DNA of 64,000 bases from Pseudomonas brassicacearum subsp. neoaurantiaca (lineage in GTDB: Bacteria; Pseudomonadota; Gammaproteobacteria; Pseudomonadales; Pseudomonadaceae), in the NCBI RefSeq assembly GCF_013608025.1, contig NZ_VDLV01000010.1, forward strand, positions 323,400 through 387,399, given 5' to 3'. How positions within the stretch are numbered: position 1 is the first letter of the stretch; each line of letters begins with the position of its first letter. Shown here piece after piece: positions 48,985-58,529 of this stretch. The position numbers and the translations under genes were made by a program. The notes beneath the pieces are model-generated. The model had not been told where the DNA came from, searched no databases, and saw nothing but the letters and a program-made list of their open reading frames with translations.

Positions 48985-49001
48985 ATTACGTTATGCGTAA
49001 T
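48985..49001. promoter_or_regulatory. HmgR operator, 17-bp palindrome
   Basis: ATTACGTTATGCGTAAT is a perfect inverted repeat of ATTACG with a 5-base centre. A third half-site ATTACG follows at 49005-49010. It lies 74 bases before hmgA and about 62 after the hmgR start. Confidence 0.75.
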
Positions 49002-49074
49002 TGGATTACGATAAAAATAACCCGGTGCGCCTCGAACACTGCACGATGTAACAGGCCGCATCTCAGGAGGCTCC

Positions 49075-50379
49075 ATGAACCTCGATTCCACGGCGTCGGA
49101 TCTGGCTTATCTGTCTGGCTTCGGTAATGAGTTTTCCAGCGAAGCGCTGCCTGGCGCCCTGCCGGTTGGCCAGAACTCTCCGCAGAAAGCACCGTACGGT
49201 CTGTATGCCGAACTGTTTTCAGGCACCGCTTTCACCATGGCCCGCAGCGAAGCGCGGCGAACCTGGATGTACCGCATCCGGCCCTCGGCCAATCATCCGG
49301 CCTTTGTGAGGCTTGATCGTCAATTGGCGGGTGGTCCACTGGGCGAGGTCACGCCTAATCGCCTGCGCTGGAACCCGCTGGAGATCCCTGCACAGCCGAC
49401 CGATTTCATCGACGGGCTGGTGCGCATGGCAGCCAACGCCGGTTCGGACAAACCGACCGGCATCAGCATCTTTCACTATCGCGCGAACTGCTCCATGGAG
49501 CGGGTGTTCTTCAATGCCGATGGCGAATGGCTGATCGTGCCGCAACTCGGGCGTTTGCGGATCGTCACTGAATTGGGTGTGCTGGAGCTGGCGCCACTGG
49601 AAATTGCCGTGCTGCCGCGAGGGCTGAAGTGGCGCGTCGAGCTCCTCGACCCGCAGGCCCGCGGCTACATCGCCGAGAACCATGGCGCGCCATTGAGATT
49701 GCCGGACCTGGGGCCTATCGGTAGCAATGGCCTGGCCAATCCGCGGGATTTCCTGACGCCCGTCGCCCATTACGAAAACCTCGCACAACCGACCACGCTG
49801 GTGCAGAAATTCCTGGGTGAGTTGTGGGCTTGCGAGCTGGATCACTCACCCTTCGACGTGGTGGCCTGGCACGGCAATAACGTGCCGTACAAATATGACC
49901 TGCGTCGATTCAACACGATCGGCACGGTCAGCTTCGACCATCCGGATCCGTCGATCTTCACCGTGCTGACTTCCCCCACCAGCGTCCACGGCCTGGCAAA
50001 CCTTGATTTCGTGATCTTCCCGCCGCGCTGGATGGTGGCGGAAAACACCTTCCGTCCGCCCTGGTTCCACCGCAACCTGATGAACGAATACATGGGCCTG
50101 ATCCAGGGCGCCTACGACGCCAAGGCCGAAGGTTTCCTGCCCGCAGGCGCGTCGTTGCACAGCTGCATGAGTGCCCATGGCCCCGACGGCGAGACTTGCA
50201 CCAAGGCCATCAATGCCGAACTCAAGCCGGCGAAAATCGATAACACCATGGCGTTCATGTTCGAGACCAGCCAAGTGCTGCGCCCGAGCCGTTTCGCCCT
50301 GGATTGCCCTCAATTGCAAACGGACTACGATGCCTGCTGGGCCTCGTTGCCAGTCACGTTCGACCCGACCCGGAGATAA
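49075..50379 (+). CDS. hmgA: Homogentisate 1,2-dioxygenase HmgA
   Basis: Opens the ring of homogentisate to maleylacetoacetate in tyrosine and phenylalanine breakdown. 434 aa, a two-domain cupin protein, with the iron ligand stretch [19 protein letters not shown] and [19 protein letters not shown]. Loss of this gene gives brown pyomelanin in pseudomonads. First gene of the hmgA-fahA-maiA run; a GGAGG ribosome site is present. Confidence 0.97.
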   Translation: MNLDSTASDLAYLSGFGNEFSSEALPGALPVGQNSPQKAPYGLYAELFSGTAFTMARSEARRTWMYRIRPSANHPAFVRLDRQLAGGPLGEVTPNRLRWNPLEIPAQPTDFIDGLVRMAANAGSDKPTGISIFHYRANCSMERVFFNADGEWLIVPQLGRLRIVTELGVLELAPLEIAVLPRGLKWRVELLDPQARGYIAENHGAPLRLPDLGPIGSNGLANPRDFLTPVAHYENLAQPTTLVQKFLGELWACELDHSPFDVVAWHGNNVPYKYDLRRFNTIGTVSFDHPDPSIFTVLTSPTSVHGLANLDFVIFPPRWMVAENTFRPPWFHRNLMNEYMGLIQGAYDAKAEGFLPAGASLHSCMSAHGPDGETCTKAINAELKPAKIDNTMAFMFETSQVLRPSRFALDCPQLQTDYDACWASLPVTFDPTRR

Positions 50380-50382
50380 TCC

Positions 50383-51687
50383 ATGAATCACGTTTCCCCC
50401 ATCCGCAGTTGGGTCGCCTCCGCCAACGGTCATGCCGACTTCCCGCTGCAGAACCTGCCGCTGGGCATTTTCAGCATCGCTGGCGGCGCCCCGCGGAGCG
50501 GCGTTGCCATTGGCGAGCGGATTTTCGATCTGCAGGCAGCGTTGCAGGCAGGCTTGTTCGAAGGCGCGGCGGGCGACGCTGTCGCGGCCATGGAAGGTGG
50601 TCAACTGAACGCTTTCTTCGACTTGGGCCGCACCGCCCGGGTCGCCTTGCGTGAACGTCTCCTCGAGCTGCTGCGCGAGGACAGTCCGCTGCGGGACAAG
50701 ATCGAAGCCCAGGGTGACAGCCTGTTGCCCCGCGCGGCGGACTGCCAGATGCATTTGCCCGCGAAAATCAATGACTACACCGATTTCTACGTCGGCATCG
50801 AGCACGCGCAAAATGTCGGCAAGCTGTTCCGGCCTGACAATCCGCTGCTGCCCAACTACAAATACGTGCCCATCGGCTACCACGGTCGCGCCTCGACGGT
50901 CCGCCCGTCCGGCACCGATGTGCGGCGCCCGAAGGGGCAGACCTTGCCGGCTGGCCAGACCGAGCCGACATTCGGCCCCTGTGCGCGGTTGGACTATGAA
51001 CTGGAGTTGGGCATCTGGATTGGCCAAGGCAACGCCTTGGGCGAGCCTATCGCCATTGGTGACGCTGCCGAGCACATTGCCGGTTTCTGTCTGCTCAACG
51101 ATTGGTCGGCGCGAGATATCCAGGCCTGGGAATACCAGCCGCTGGGGCCTTTCCTGTCGAAAAGCTTCCTGACCAGCGTCTCGCCCTGGGTGGTAACTGC
51201 TGAAGCCCTGGAACCGTTCCGTCGTCCGCAACCGGCGCGTCCCGAGGGCGATCCGCAGCCGCTGCCGTACCTGCTGGACAAGCGTGACCAGGCCGGCGGT
51301 GCATTCGACATCGAACTGGAAGTCCTGCTGCTGACCGAAACCATGCGCGAACAGAACTTGTCGGCCCATCGGTTGACCCTCAGCAACACCCGCTACATGT
51401 ACTGGACCGTGGCGCAGATGGTGGCGCACCACAGCGTCAACGGCTGCCAGTTGCAGGCAGGTGACCTGTTTGGCTCGGGTACGTTGTCGGGACCGGAAAA
51501 CGGCCAATTCGGCAGCCTGCTGGAAATCACCGAGGGCGGCAAAAAGCCGATCGAACTGGCGTCCGGCGAAGTTCGCAAATTCCTTGAGGACGGCGATGAA
51601 ATCATCCTGCGCGCGCGTTGCAGTCGTGAAGGCATGACATCCATCGGCTTCGGCGAATGTCGCGGCAAGATCCTGCCGGCACGGTGA
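50383..51687 (+). CDS. fahA: Fumarylacetoacetase
   Basis: 434-aa hydrolase making fumarate and acetoacetate, the last step of the homogentisate branch (hmgB in P. putida). Residues of the FAH metal site are in DYTDFYVGIEHAQNVGKL and RLDYELELGIWIG, with LLNDWSARDIQAWEY. It starts 3 bases after the hmgA stop and is followed by maiA after 9. Confidence 0.96.
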   Translation: MNHVSPIRSWVASANGHADFPLQNLPLGIFSIAGGAPRSGVAIGERIFDLQAALQAGLFEGAAGDAVAAMEGGQLNAFFDLGRTARVALRERLLELLREDSPLRDKIEAQGDSLLPRAADCQMHLPAKINDYTDFYVGIEHAQNVGKLFRPDNPLLPNYKYVPIGYHGRASTVRPSGTDVRRPKGQTLPAGQTEPTFGPCARLDYELELGIWIGQGNALGEPIAIGDAAEHIAGFCLLNDWSARDIQAWEYQPLGPFLSKSFLTSVSPWVVTAEALEPFRRPQPARPEGDPQPLPYLLDKRDQAGGAFDIELEVLLLTETMREQNLSAHRLTLSNTRYMYWTVAQMVAHHSVNGCQLQAGDLFGSGTLSGPENGQFGSLLEITEGGKKPIELASGEVRKFLEDGDEIILRARCSREGMTSIGFGECRGKILPAR

Positions 51688-51696
51688 GGGCGGGGC

Positions 51697-52335
51697 ATGG
51701 AACTTTATACTTATTACCGGTCCACTTCGTCGTATCGGGTGCGTATTGCCCTGGCGCTCAAGGGCCTGGATTACCAGGCCCTGCCGATCAACCTGATCGC
51801 CCCGCCGGGGGGCGAGCATCGCCAGCCGGCGTACATGTCGATCAATCCGCAGGGGCGGGTGCCGGCTCTGCGGACTGATGAGGGGGCGTTGCTGGTGCAA
51901 TCGCCGGCCATCATTGAATACTTGGAAGAACGTTATCCACAGGTGCCGCTGCTCAGCAACGACCTTGCCATTCGCGCCCACGAACGGGGTGTCGCGGCGC
52001 TGATTGGCTGCGATATTCATCCCCTGCACAACGTCAGCGTGCTCAACAAGCTGCGCAAGTGGGGACACGACGAAGCGCAGGTGGCGGAGTGGATCGCGGA
52101 TTGGATCAGCCAGGGGCTGACGGCGGTGGAGCAATTGATTGGCGATGACGGCTATTGCTTCGGCGCGCTGCCAGGCATGGCGGACGTGTACCTGATCCCA
52201 CAGCTGTACGCCGCCGAGCGGTTCAATGTCTCGTTGCAACCCTATCCGCGAATCCGGCGGGTTGCGGCGTTGGCGGCCAAGCATGAAGCCTTTCAGCGGG
52301 CGCATCCGGCGAATCAGCCAGATACCCCTGTTTGA
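51697..52335 (+). CDS. maiA: Maleylacetoacetate isomerase
   Basis: 212-aa GST-zeta enzyme isomerising maleylacetoacetate to fumarylacetoacetate with glutathione (hmgC). The N-terminal active-site motif is YTYYRSTSSYRVRIALALKG, with the zeta-type SSxxSxRVRIAL serines, and QSPAIIEYLEERYP follows. It ends the operon; REP elements lie beyond. Confidence 0.96.
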   Translation: MELYTYYRSTSSYRVRIALALKGLDYQALPINLIAPPGGEHRQPAYMSINPQGRVPALRTDEGALLVQSPAIIEYLEERYPQVPLLSNDLAIRAHERGVAALIGCDIHPLHNVSVLNKLRKWGHDEAQVAEWIADWISQGLTAVEQLIGDDGYCFGALPGMADVYLIPQLYAAERFNVSLQPYPRIRRVAALAAKHEAFQRAHPANQPDTPV

Positions 52336-52360
52336 TATTGATGTTGGTTGGCCTGGCGTC

Positions 52361-52430
52361 TTCGCGAGCAGGCTCGCTCCCACACGGGGTGAGTGGGATT
52401 CCTGTGGGAGCGAGCCTGCTCGCGAAGGCG
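52361..52430. repeat. REP-like inverted repeat, GTGGGAGCGAGC family
   Basis: Inverted arms at 52361-52384 and 52403-52430 with core GTGGGAGCGAGCCTGCTCGC, between maiA and the SirB1 gene. Confidence 0.85.
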
Positions 52431-52470
52431 ATTCAACCATCACCCTATGTTTGCTAGCCCTGCACCCCGC

Positions 52471-53277
52471 TCAATGCACAATCGAATTGGGCGGCAGATG
52501 TCCTAGCCGCTCGGTCAGGCGCAGCCGCTGGATCGGATCCTCACTGAGCATCAGCGCGTGCTCCAGATCGAAGCGTTCGGCGTTGGGGCAGTCGAGGCGC
52601 TGGTAAAGGCTGGCGCGCGCCAGGTAGTCGGCGGCGTTGGCATTGCCCATTTCGAGCACTCGTTCGGCATCGATCAGCGCAGCGATGTAGTCATCGTTCG
52701 CCAGGTGCAATTGCCGCAGGTTGCGCGACAACCGTTGCAGCATCTGCATCGGCTCAGCATTGAGCATATGTTCAGCCTTGAGCGGCATGTTCGCGCCGTA
52801 CTGACGCTGCAGCAATTCCCGGCAATCATTGGGGTACAGCCGTCGGCCGCCGCACGGGTCGAGCAGATGGTCGGCACCGGGGACGCGTAGCAGGAAATGG
52901 CCGGGGAAATTGACACCGGCCATTGGGATCTCCAGGCCGCGGGCCAATTCCAGGGCGATCAGGCCGAGGGCCAGGGGCTGACCCCGTTTGTGCGCCAGGA
53001 CTTTGTCCAGCAAGGCTGCGCGAGGGCGTAGCGGGGTGGAATCATCCTGGGCGAAACCCAGGTCATTGAGGCGTCGAAGCAAGGGCTGGCCCAATTCACT
53101 GACCGGCAACATGGGCAGGCCATGGCTGACTAGCCGTTGCAAATCCTTGAAGTCCTTCAGCAACGTCGGTACGTCCAGCTCGCGGTCATGTTCAGCGGCA
53201 ATCCATAGCGCTGCTTCGAACAGCGCCGGTGGAGAGCGGTGCAGGCAATCAAAAAAGGCTTGGCGCGGCGTCATCAC
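52471..53277 (-). CDS. SirB1-family transglutaminase-like protein
   Basis: 268-aa protein with a transglutaminase-like part (about 85-160: KVLAHKRGQPLALGLIALEL and FPGHFLLRVPG) and tetratricopeptide-like repeats at the C-terminus. E. coli SirB1 is the best-known relative; function is unsettled. It stands alone, divergent from the dehydrogenase gene. Confidence 0.83.
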   Translation of the reverse strand: MMTPRQAFFDCLHRSPPALFEAALWIAAEHDRELDVPTLLKDFKDLQRLVSHGLPMLPVSELGQPLLRRLNDLGFAQDDSTPLRPRAALLDKVLAHKRGQPLALGLIALELARGLEIPMAGVNFPGHFLLRVPGADHLLDPCGGRRLYPNDCRELLQRQYGANMPLKAEHMLNAEPMQMLQRLSRNLRQLHLANDDYIAALIDAERVLEMGNANAADYLARASLYQRLDCPNAERFDLEHALMLSEDPIQRLRLTERLGHLPPNSIVH

Positions 53278-53459
53278 AATCTCCGGGCTATGCCTCGTTT
53301 TAGCTCTGCCATGGGTTTTCGTCCAGTCTCACAAATACGCGGTAACAGGTTATGCCGAAATAACAGGCAACGACTCGTGCTTATTCCGGCGAACTCCAGC
53401 AATTTTCGAGCGCACGCCTATACTGGCGAAACAGACAAAAGTGATTCGGGAGCCTGTCA

Positions 53460-54479
53460 ATGTTCGCTCTCATGCAAAGCTCCCGCCTTGAATCGCTGCA
53501 CTTAAGCGTAGACCCGGTGACCGGGTTGAAGGCGGTGATTGCCATTCATTGCAGCCGTCCGGGGCCTGCCCTGGGAGGGTGTCGTTATCTTTCCTACCCC
53601 GACGACGAAAGTGCCGTGGCCGATGCCGTGCGCCTGGCCCAGGGCATGAGCTATAAAGCTGCCCTGGCCGGTTTGCCCGTGGGCGGGGGAGTGGCGGTCA
53701 TCATGCGTCCGGCGCATGTCGAAAGCCGGGCTGCGCTATTCGAAGCCTTTGGTCGTTGCATCGAGCAATTGGACGGTCGCTACATTACTGCTATCGACAG
53801 CGGGACGTCAGTGGCGGACATGGACTGCATCGCCCAGCAGACCCGTCATGTCACCAGCACCACCGCCTCGGGAGACCCGGCGCCGCATGCGGCGATGGGC
53901 GTCTTCGCCGGTATTCGCGCCACGGCGATGGCCCGTCTGGGCAGCGATAACCTGGAGAGCCTGCGCGTCGCGATACAGGGCCTGGGCAACGTCGGTTATG
54001 CCCTGGCCGAACAACTTCACGCGGCGGGCGCGGAACTGCTGGTCAGCGACATCGACCCCGGCAAGGTCCAGTTGGCCATGGAGCAATTGGGCGCCCACCC
54101 CATCGCCAACGACGCATTGCTCAGCACGCCGTGTGACATCCTGGCACCTTGCGGCCTCGGCGGCGTGCTCAACAGCCACAGCGTGGCGCAACTGCGCTGC
54201 TCGGCGGTCGCCGGCTCGGCCCATAACCAACTGAGCAACTTGCAGGTGGCTGATCAGTTGGAGAGACGGGGCATCCTCTATGCGCCCGACTACGTGATCA
54301 ACTCCGGCGGCTTGATCTATGTCGCCCTGAAACATCGCGGCGAAGAGTTGCCGACCATCACCGCGCACTTGTCGAAGATTGGCGCCCGGCTCACGGAAGT
54401 CTTCGCCCACGCCCAAGCGGAAAAACGCTCGCCGGCACGGGTGGCCGATGAGTTGGCGGAGCGTTTGTTGTACCGATGA
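53460..54479 (+). CDS. Leu/Phe/Val dehydrogenase homologue with Lys-to-Val change
   Basis: 339-aa member of the Glu/Leu/Phe/Val dehydrogenase family: HCSRPGPALGGCRYL, QGMSYKAALAGLPVGGG, the Asp stretch DSGTSVADMDCIAQ and the NAD-binding IQGLGNVGYALAEQL. The substrate-site lysine is present as Lys66, but 12 residues later, where leucine dehydrogenase has its catalytic Lys80 (GGGK), this sequence reads GGGV with Val78. Without that base oxidative deamination should fail, so either activity is changed, or the gene is decaying, or a sequence error is present. Confidence 0.88.
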   Translation: MFALMQSSRLESLHLSVDPVTGLKAVIAIHCSRPGPALGGCRYLSYPDDESAVADAVRLAQGMSYKAALAGLPVGGGVAVIMRPAHVESRAALFEAFGRCIEQLDGRYITAIDSGTSVADMDCIAQQTRHVTSTTASGDPAPHAAMGVFAGIRATAMARLGSDNLESLRVAIQGLGNVGYALAEQLHAAGAELLVSDIDPGKVQLAMEQLGAHPIANDALLSTPCDILAPCGLGGVLNSHSVAQLRCSAVAGSAHNQLSNLQVADQLERRGILYAPDYVINSGGLIYVALKHRGEELPTITAHLSKIGARLTEVFAHAQAEKRSPARVADELAERLLYR

Positions 54480-54494
54480 CGTCATCGCGGACCG

Positions 54495-55700
54495 TCATGG
54501 TCGGCTGCCATCGGCCAGTACGGCGGCCCGGCGTTCCCGGGTGTAGTTCAATGCGAAATGCGCCACGAGACCAAAGATCAGCCCCCAGAATGCGGCGGCC
54601 AAACCAAGGAAGCTCATGCCCGAGGCTGTCACCAGGAAGGTGATCAGCGCGGCTTCCCGTTGTTTCTCGTCGGCCATCGCGCCGGTCAGCCCGGCGCTGA
54701 TCGCGCCGAACAAGGCCAGGCCGGCGAGGGATGCGATCAGTTCTTTCGGCAGCGCGGAGAACACCGAGGCCAAGGTCGCGCCGAAGATGCCCATCAGAAT
54801 GTAGAAAACCCCGCAGGCAATCCCGGCGATGTAGCGTTTGTCGCGGTCTTCATGGGCTTCGCGGCCGGTGCAGATCGCTGCTGTGATTGCGGCCAGGTTC
54901 AGGCCATGGGAGCCGAACGGAGCCATCAGGATCGAGCCGATGGCGGTGAACGAAATGATCGAGCGAGCCTGTGTGTCATAGCCGGCAGTGCGCAGCACGG
55001 CCATGCCCGGTACGTATTGGCCGGTCAAGGTGACCAGCGCCAGCGGCAGGCCAATATTGATGATCGCGTGCCAGCTCCATTGCGGGGCGATGAAGACCGG
55101 ATGGGCCACCGCAACGTTGATCGAGCCGCTGTTGAGTTCGCCGAACGAAGCCGCCACCGCACAGCCAATGATCAGCACCGACAGGATCGCGTAGCGTGGC
55201 GAGAAGCGTTTGAAGGCCAGGTAGGCCGCGATCATCGCCAGCACCAACACCGGTTGCAGTTCGATGGACGTGAACAGCCCGGCGCCGAAGCGGAACAGGA
55301 TGCCGGCGAGCATGGCGGCGGCAATGGCCTTGGGCAGGCGGCTCATCAGTTTGTCGAACGCGCCAGACAGGCCGACCACGGCGATGATCACTGAAGCCAC
55401 GATGTAGGCGCCGATGGCCTGGGGCAGGGTAACGGTGGGCAGCATCGACACCAGCAAGGCCGCCCCCGGCGTCGACCAGGCCGTGATCACTGGAACCCGC
55501 AGGCGCCAGCTCAAGAACAGCCCTGTCACCCCGCTGCCAATGGAAATGGCGCAGATCCATGACGACACCACATCGTTGGGCAGCTGTGCTTCCTTGGCGG
55601 CCTGGAACACGATGATCAGTGGGCCGGCGTAGGAAATGATCACGGCGATAAAGCCTGCGATGATCGCGGAGAGGGATAGATCCTTTCTGATTGTGTCCAT
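54495..55700 (-). CDS. benE: BenE-family benzoate/proton symporter-type transporter
   Basis: 401-aa inner-membrane protein with about 12 hydrophobic segments of the BenE fold (a UraA-like arrangement). PLIIVFQAAKEAQLPNDV and WSTPGAALLVSMLP are BenE features. The paralogue in benzoate clusters imports aromatic acids, but here the neighbour is a MocR regulator, and no benzoate genes lie nearby, so the substrate is uncertain. Confidence 0.88.
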   Translation of the reverse strand: MDTIRKDLSLSAIIAGFIAVIISYAGPLIIVFQAAKEAQLPNDVVSSWICAISIGSGVTGLFLSWRLRVPVITAWSTPGAALLVSMLPTVTLPQAIGAYIVASVIIAVVGLSGAFDKLMSRLPKAIAAAMLAGILFRFGAGLFTSIELQPVLVLAMIAAYLAFKRFSPRYAILSVLIIGCAVAASFGELNSGSINVAVAHPVFIAPQWSWHAIINIGLPLALVTLTGQYVPGMAVLRTAGYDTQARSIISFTAIGSILMAPFGSHGLNLAAITAAICTGREAHEDRDKRYIAGIACGVFYILMGIFGATLASVFSALPKELIASLAGLALFGAISAGLTGAMADEKQREAALITFLVTASGMSFLGLAAAFWGLIFGLVAHFALNYTRERRAAVLADGSRP

Positions 55701-56020
55701 GAGGTCTCGGCTTGGCGCGCAGGGCGCCCGAATGTTGGCGGATTGGAGGGAACAGATTGAGTCGATTTTCGTGAGTGTATTTGAATAAATTGAATCGATT
55801 CAATAGGCGTGATGATCGATCATTGAAATATTTCCATGGATGGGGTTTTAGGGCTTAATTCGCCGTCGCAGCAGACGATCGATCATCAGGACTTGGCGTA
55901 TTGGCAAAACGGTAAATAGATTCAATCGAATCAATTTGCGTTGCTCCGCGGAATGAGCCGTATTGGGCCTTGTGATATGCTCCGGCCCTTGATCATTTCT
56001 ACGATGGGCATTCGTCATTC
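55701..56020. promoter_or_regulatory. benE-mocR intergenic region with repeated operators
   Basis: Three related sites: GATTGAGTCGATT (55755-55767), the perfect 16-bp palindrome ATTGAATCGATTCAAT (55789-55804) and GATTCAATCGAATCAAT (55919-55935). A second element, ATGATCGATCAT, is perfect at 55812-55823 and recurs as CGATCGATCATC near 55876. Likely sites for the MocR regulator on both sides. Confidence 0.65.
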
Positions 56021-57412
56021 ATGTGGGTTCCCCAGCTAAGCGACACCAGCCAGCCGATGTACCTGTCGATCGCCGATGCACTGGCGCGCGATATCGACAG
56101 TGGAGTGTTGAATGAAGGTGATCGGCTGCCGACGCTGCGGGAGCTGGCCAGCGCGTTGGATGTCACGCCGGGCACCATTAGCAGGGCGTACAGCGAAGCC
56201 CATCGGCGTCATTTGGTGCGCGGGGAAGTGGGACGCGGCACTTATGTGCTCAACCGCCAGCCACTTGAACTGGCGACGAACAACAACGCCGTGGCGCTCA
56301 ACCTCGGCCAGCCTGAATTGCTTGATCTGTCGATCATCAAGCCCTACAGCGAGACGCTGGATTATTGGTTGCGGGGTGCGCTGGTGGGCATGGCCAGGAG
56401 CACCGATTTCGCTCGCGCCCTGGATTACGCCCCGGACGGTGGGCATCCGGCCCATCGTGAGGCCGGGGCGCAGTGGCTTCGCCATTCGTTGCCCGACGCC
56501 CAATGGCAACAGGTAGTCATCACGTCGGGTGCCCAGCATGGCTTGATGGTAGCGATGAGCGCCTTGACCCGTGCTGGCGACCTGGTGCTGTGCGAAGCGC
56601 TTTGCTATCCCGGCATCATCTCCCTTGCCCATGGCCTGGAGCGTCGCCTGCGCGGCGTGCCAATGGATGACGAAGGCATCATTCCCGAGGCGTTGCGCGA
56701 GCTGTGCCTGCGGGAAAAACCGGCCATGTTGATTTGCGTGGCGACGTGCCAGAACCCCACGGCGGCAATCATGTCGCAACAACGCCGGGCACAGATCGCG
56801 GCGCTGGCCGAAGAGTTCGACTTCATCATCCTGGACGATGATATCTACGGTTTTCTCGCGACCGATCCCTCGACCAAGCCGTTGGCCGCCTTTGCACCGG
56901 ACCGTTCGGTGTACCTGACCAGCCTGTCCAAGTCGGTCATGCCGGCGCTTCGCATCGGTTATCTCCATAGCCCGCCGAAACTGCTGTCGCGCTTGACCTC
57001 GATGGTGCGCAGTAGCGTCTGGATGCCCTCGCCGTTGACCGCACAGTTGGCCAGCAACGTGATCACCGAGGGCCTGGACAAGAAACTGGTTCGCATCCAA
57101 CGCAACGAAGCGGCTGCGCGGCAAGCGATTGCCCAGGAAATCTTCGCCAGGTTCGAGCTCAAGGCCCAGCCTTACTCGTATCACGTCTGGTTGACGCTTC
57201 CCGAGCCATGGACCAGCGACGAATTCACCATGCTCGCCCGGGCCAACGGCGTGTTGGTGCTCAGCGGCAGCCAGTTCCAGGCTGAGCGTTCAGAGACAAC
57301 AACCCGGTGCGTGCGCCTGGTGCTGATGTCTCCCACCAGCCAGGACGAGTTGCGTTTCGCCCTGACCAAATTGGCGAGCCTGATCGATTCGGACCCGCGT
57401 CGTTTCTATTGA
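56021..57412 (+). CDS. MocR-type GntR regulator with aminotransferase domain
   Basis: 463-aa fusion of a GntR winged helix (about residues 10-80: LPTLRELASALDVTPGTISR) and a fold-type I aminotransferase-like domain with the PLP lysine in TSLSKSVMPALRIGYL and CQNPTAAIMS. MocR proteins use PLP to sense an amino compound. Divergent from benE, which it likely controls. A REP-like hairpin follows. Confidence 0.92.
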   Translation: MWVPQLSDTSQPMYLSIADALARDIDSGVLNEGDRLPTLRELASALDVTPGTISRAYSEAHRRHLVRGEVGRGTYVLNRQPLELATNNNAVALNLGQPELLDLSIIKPYSETLDYWLRGALVGMARSTDFARALDYAPDGGHPAHREAGAQWLRHSLPDAQWQQVVITSGAQHGLMVAMSALTRAGDLVLCEALCYPGIISLAHGLERRLRGVPMDDEGIIPEALRELCLREKPAMLICVATCQNPTAAIMSQQRRAQIAALAEEFDFIILDDDIYGFLATDPSTKPLAAFAPDRSVYLTSLSKSVMPALRIGYLHSPPKLLSRLTSMVRSSVWMPSPLTAQLASNVITEGLDKKLVRIQRNEAAARQAIAQEIFARFELKAQPYSYHVWLTLPEPWTSDEFTMLARANGVLVLSGSQFQAERSETTTRCVRLVLMSPTSQDELRFALTKLASLIDSDPRRFY

Positions 57413-57414
57413 TA

Positions 57415-57478
57415 AAAAAGATCGCAGCCTTCGGCAGCTCCTACGCGGTGTAGGCGCTGCCGAAGGCTGCGATCTTTT
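57415..57478. repeat. Third REP-like family, GATCGCAGCCTTCGGCAGC hairpin
   Basis: Arms AAAGATCGCAGCCTTCGGCA and its inverse flank CTCCTACGCGGTGTAGGC; the right arm ends in TTTT. It can serve as terminator for both the MocR gene and the opposing yebG. Confidence 0.85.
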
Positions 57479-57480
57479 GA

Positions 57481-57741
57481 TCATTCGTCTGACGGGTTGA
57501 GCAATTCGGACAAGGCGTCCGGCTGGCTCTTGAATGCCTTGGCGAACACATCGCGATTCTTCGCCATGTAGATCCCGGCTTCTTCCACCTGTTGCTCGCT
57601 CAGCGATGGGACGGCTTTTTGCAACACCTCGGCCAGCAATTCGGCGAGCTCCAGCATTTTGTCATGACGGTCAGCTTCGGCTTTATCCATGAACAAGCGC
57701 TCCAGATCTCGGCTGCTGCGGTATACCACTTCGACGGCCAT
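57481..57741 (-). CDS. yebG: YebG-family DNA-damage-inducible protein
   Basis: 86-aa protein; MAVEVVYRSSRDLERLFMDK and the KEADRYDKMLELAELL-like middle match YebG, an SOS-induced protein of unknown role. A textbook LexA box lies 42 bases before the start. Confidence 0.9.
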   Translation of the reverse strand: MAVEVVYRSSRDLERLFMDKAEADRHDKMLELAELLAEVLQKAVPSLSEQQVEEAGIYMAKNRDVFAKAFKSQPDALSELLNPSDE

Positions 57742-57782
57742 TCACCACCTCACATGCCTTCACATTGGTTATCGTGCGACTA

Positions 57783-57798
57783 CTGTATTTATATACAG
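57783..57798 (-). promoter_or_regulatory. LexA (SOS) box of yebG
   Basis: CTGTATTTATATACAG matches CTGT-N8-ACAG exactly with an AT-rich centre, the canonical LexA site of gammaproteobacteria. Confidence 0.92.
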
Positions 57799-58028
57799 GC
57801 GAAAGAATAAGCGAATCTCGACGCCTTGGGTAGTGGCTTTTTAATGTAGCGGCTTTTTAATGTAGACCGGTTGAGTGGGTGTTGCGCGTACAAGCATGTT
57901 CGTGGCCAACGTGTCGAATACCAGCCAGTCGCCATCTCACCTCGGTTGCTGGCCTTTTTTCTGCATGCAGAACAACCGTCACGTCCAACCCGCATCATCC
58001 GGTCGAGTCGACCTAAGGAAATTACATC

Positions 58029-58529
58029 GTGAAAATCAACTGGGCCGAGAGCCTCCGCCAGAACGTGCATCAACTGGCCGAATCGCTGGGCAACCTGTTC
58101 GTCGAGACTTTCCACTACCTGGCGCTGTTCGCCATTGGTGCGGTGACCGCATGGGCTGCGGTGATGGAATTCCTGCAGATGATCGAAACGGGACACATCA
58201 AGATCGATGACATCCTGTTGCTGTTCATCTACCTCGAATTGGGTGCGATGGTCGGGATCTATTTCAAGACCAACCACATGCCTGTTCGTTTTTTGATCTA
58301 CGTGGCGATCACGGCGCTGACGCGGCTGCTGATTTCCAACGTCTCGCACCACAGCCCGCCTGATCTGGGAATCATTTACCTGTGCGCCGGCATCCTGCTA
58401 TTGGCGTTCGCGATCCTGGTGGTGCGCTACGCCTCGTCGCAGTTCCCTTCGGTGAAGATCGAACATCCGCACCGCAAGATCGGTGCGGGTTCCAGTGAAC
58501 ATTCCGAAGTGGAAAAGGGTGAAATCTAG
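58029..58529 (+). CDS. PsiE-family membrane protein
   Basis: 166-aa inner-membrane protein with four hydrophobic segments (about 25-50, 62-85, 92-112, 118-140), of the phosphate-starvation-inducible PsiE family. FLIYVAITALTRLLI is typical. Its role is unknown. It converges with the DUF3509 gene and overlaps it by 4 bases. Confidence 0.82.
   Translation: MKINWAESLRQNVHQLAESLGNLFVETFHYLALFAIGAVTAWAAVMEFLQMIETGHIKIDDILLLFIYLELGAMVGIYFKTNHMPVRFLIYVAITALTRLLISNVSHHSPPDLGIIYLCAGILLLAFAILVVRYASSQFPSVKIEHPHRKIGAGSSEHSEVEKGEI

Noticed and set aside
49846..52443. 865-codon open frame on the minus strand
   Set aside because: Antisense to hmgA, fahA and maiA, whose products are clear; no independent motifs.
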